The notes beneath the pieces were generated by a model, which was not told the DNA's origin, searched no databases, and was given only the letters and a program-made list of their open reading frames with translations. Below, in pieces: positions 31,948-33,308 of a stretch of DNA of 33,308 nt. Origin of the DNA: a virus. The position numbers were made by a program, and so were the translations under genes. Position 1 is the first letter of the stretch. Every line of letters begins with the position of its first letter. The stretch covers positions 1 to 33,308 of IMG/VR virus record IMGVR_UViG_3300030419_007587. One strand, written 5' to 3'.

Positions 31948-32714
31948 TTAAATTTTTCCTTTCTAAAATAAGATTCATTTACCCATATTTCATCAGATTT
32001 AACTTTTGTTTTATATGTAAAACCTCGGTCTTTTAGTATTTTTCTAATTTCTTCTTGTTCTTTAGATCTAGAATCTTGAGAGTGCATTTCAATACAAATA
32101 ACATAAACAGGTATATCCCAATTCATTGTTTTTATAACATCAATTTCACTACCTTCAACGTCGATAAAAAATAAATCAATGTACTCTATTTTACTATCCT
32201 TTAAAATAGAAGACATTGTCCTGCCCGTAACTTCATATGTTGAAGGTTCTCCGGAGAGTTGCTTTTGTGCATATTCACTAGCATCGGTTTCTTGACGGTT
32301 TTGTAATACGTTTTTAAGTGTACCTGAAGTGGCGTCAGATCCAAAAAAAGTTACTTTAGGTTCTGTTGATATAGCTGCTCTAAAATTTTGTGTATTAGGT
32401 CTATTTATGTCCATTGCAACATAAGCATCTGACGCTTCAATAAGTACACCACTAAATCCAAACGCATCTTCAAATCCCTTAGTATTCGAATATGTAATAC
32501 CATCATAGCCTCCTAACTCTACAAAGGTACCATCTTGAACTTGATTAATTTTGGGCATAAAGTTCTTTATTATAACAGCTTCTTGACCTTGTTGGCTGTA
32601 TGCGACCATTTTACGGCCGTTTATATCATAAACCGGGCAACATTTACTACGCTTTCTAGCTGAAAGAGCTTCTGTCAACCACAGTAGTAACAAACTACTT
32701 TCACCCTCCATCAT
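31944..32714 (-). CDS. FkbM-family SAM-dependent methyltransferase
   Basis: A 256-residue methyltransferase. AYSQQGQEAVIIKNF (residues 38-52), then FVELGGYDGITYSNT (64-78, SAM motif I) and GVLIEAS (motif II region), followed by IEYIDLFFIDVEGSEIDVIK, are the hallmarks of FkbM-type O-methyltransferases acting on sugars and polyketides. The first 35 residues (Leu-rich, then Lys/Arg/Cys) are not part of the domain. M36 is a possible alternative start, but the 4-nt ATGA overlap with the upstream gene favours 32714. It probably caps or decorates the glycan by O-methylation. Confidence 0.85.
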   Translation of the reverse strand: MMEGESSLLLLWLTEALSARKRSKCCPVYDINGRKMVAYSQQGQEAVIIKNFMPKINQVQDGTFVELGGYDGITYSNTKGFEDAFGFSGVLIEASDAYVAMDINRPNTQNFRAAISTEPKVTFFGSDATSGTLKNVLQNRQETDASEYAQKQLSGEPSTYEVTGRTMSSILKDSKIEYIDLFFIDVEGSEIDVIKTMNWDIPVYVICIEMHSQDSRSKEQEEIRKILKDRGFTYKTKVKSDEIWVNESYFRKEKFK

Positions 32715-33307
32715 AATCCAAACTTTCTATAAAGATCTTTCTCTTTCTCTTCTTGATCTAATGCAGTTTTTTGCTGTGTAACAAGTTGTTCCAGTTTATC
32801 AATATCCTTAAAAATAGACTCGTCATCGCCATACATTCCGCCTGATGGTGTTACATACTCGGCTATTAAATCAATTCTTTCTTGACCCTTGTGAGGTAAT
32901 TCAATCACACAAGGTGAATCACCCTTTGGAAAAAATACATCTGCTTCCGGGTTTTGAGTATACTGTAAATATAGCGAATGAAAGATATTATCTACTTCTT
33001 GTATAAAACTTTTATCTGTCTCTCTAAAGCCATCATCTTCAACAGCTTGATTTTCATCAAATCTACACACAAATATAATATCTAAAAATCTCATTGATTC
33101 TTTCATTAGCTCTATTTGCTTGGCGACGTAACTATTTGTAAAACCTTCTACCTTTTTTTCATTACACCACATTGAATAAGCAATATTATCCAATGGACAT
33201 CTATCAAAAATTATATTACTATCTTTATCGGCTTCTTGAACCTGCTCAATCATAAAGTTAAGAATCTTCTCCTGTGTTTTAGTAGTCGTTTTAGATGAGT
33301 GTGGTAA
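32711..33307 (-). CDS. P-loop NTPase/kinase-like protein (5' partial)
   Basis: The frame stays open to the right edge of the window, so the ATG at 33253 is internal and the N-terminal P-loop lies outside. About 198 residues are visible. NIIFDRCPLDNIAYSMW has the Walker B-like FDR-x-PLD motif of AAA_28/NadR-type and nucleotide-kinase-like ATPases of phages. RFLDIIFVCRFDENQAVEDD, followed by FRETDKSF, resembles their lid region with Arg residues. A C-terminal coiled-coil-like stretch follows (DIDKLEQLVTQQKTALDQEEKEKD). The substrate is unknown. It overlaps the FkbM gene by 4 nt and so belongs to the start of the visible glycan operon. Confidence 0.65.
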   Translation of the reverse strand, partial: LPHSSKTTTKTQEKILNFMIEQVQEADKDSNIIFDRCPLDNIAYSMWCNEKKVEGFTNSYVAKQIELMKESMRFLDIIFVCRFDENQAVEDDGFRETDKSFIQEVDNIFHSLYLQYTQNPEADVFFPKGDSPCVIELPHKGQERIDLIAEYVTPSGGMYGDDESIFKDIDKLEQLVTQQKTALDQEEKEKDLYRKFGL

Positions 33308-33308
33308 A

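Noticed and set aside
1-33308. Assignment to a specific host such as SAR11, and any CRISPR array, tRNA or insertion sequence
   Set aside because: Low GC and gene content fit marine phages but do not identify the host. No regular spaced repeats, cloverleaf or transposase were recognised by reading.

Overview
The window is a segment of a large, AT-rich, tailed bacteriophage genome of the T4-like myovirus type. The evidence is a run of recognisable T4-type virion genes (portal gp20, protease gp21, scaffold gp22, major capsid gp23, head completion gp4, tail-sheath stabiliser gp15), a gp62-type clamp-loader subunit and a GroES-like co-chaperonin. The low GC, the long GNVGIG-repeat fibre protein and the glycan genes recall marine T4-like phages, but the host cannot be read from the sequence. 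Nearly everything is on the minus strand, so transcription runs from high to low coordinates. Only the fibre gene at the left edge and one small gene at 9864-10283 are on the plus strand.

Layout. (1) 2-3958 (+): the 3' part of a very long, repeat-rich, cysteine-rich fibre-like protein, open to the left edge. (2) 3975-13305: virion module. In transcription order it holds gp15-like, portal, [opposed plus-strand small protein], an unassigned structural protein, gp4, gp21, a 48-codon gp67-like core peptide, gp22, gp23, a strong hairpin terminator, then an unassigned protein. Most of these genes carry a T4-late-promoter-like AATAAATA just before the ATG. (3) 13323-17461: DinG/Rad3-type helicase, two small unknowns, GroES-like co-chaperonin, gp62-like clamp-loader subunit, an RfaE2-type nucleotidyltransferase and a DUF366 protein. 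(4) 17504-33307: about 16 kb of tightly overlapping genes for sugar and glycan metabolism. It holds seven putative glycosyltransferases, an RfaE1-type heptose kinase, a small HAD phosphatase, two cupins (one RmlC-like), an NAD-dependent epimerase/dehydratase, a DegT-fold enzyme with His in place of the PLP lysine (ColD/RfbH type), a two-gene miniature E1 alpha/beta thiamine-diphosphate enzyme, a B12-binding radical SAM protein, an FkbM methyltransferase, a DUF962/Mpo1-like membrane protein, adenine phosphoribosyltransferase and, at the right edge, a partial P-loop kinase-like gene.

How the genes may work together. The head genes form a normal assembly set: the scaffold and core peptide shape the prohead, gp21 matures it, the co-chaperonin helps fold gp23, and gp4 and gp15 complete head and tail. 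The glycan island looks like one polycistronic unit encoding synthesis, modification and transfer of an unusual sugar. The pairing of a ColD-type 3-dehydratase with a two-subunit ThDP enzyme immediately downstream suggests a 3-deoxy and possibly carbon-branched hexose. The radical SAM/B12 and FkbM proteins would add methyl groups. This could remodel the host surface during infection or glycosylate the virion. It is the strongest candidate here for an undescribed system, and its function is inference from gene families and context.
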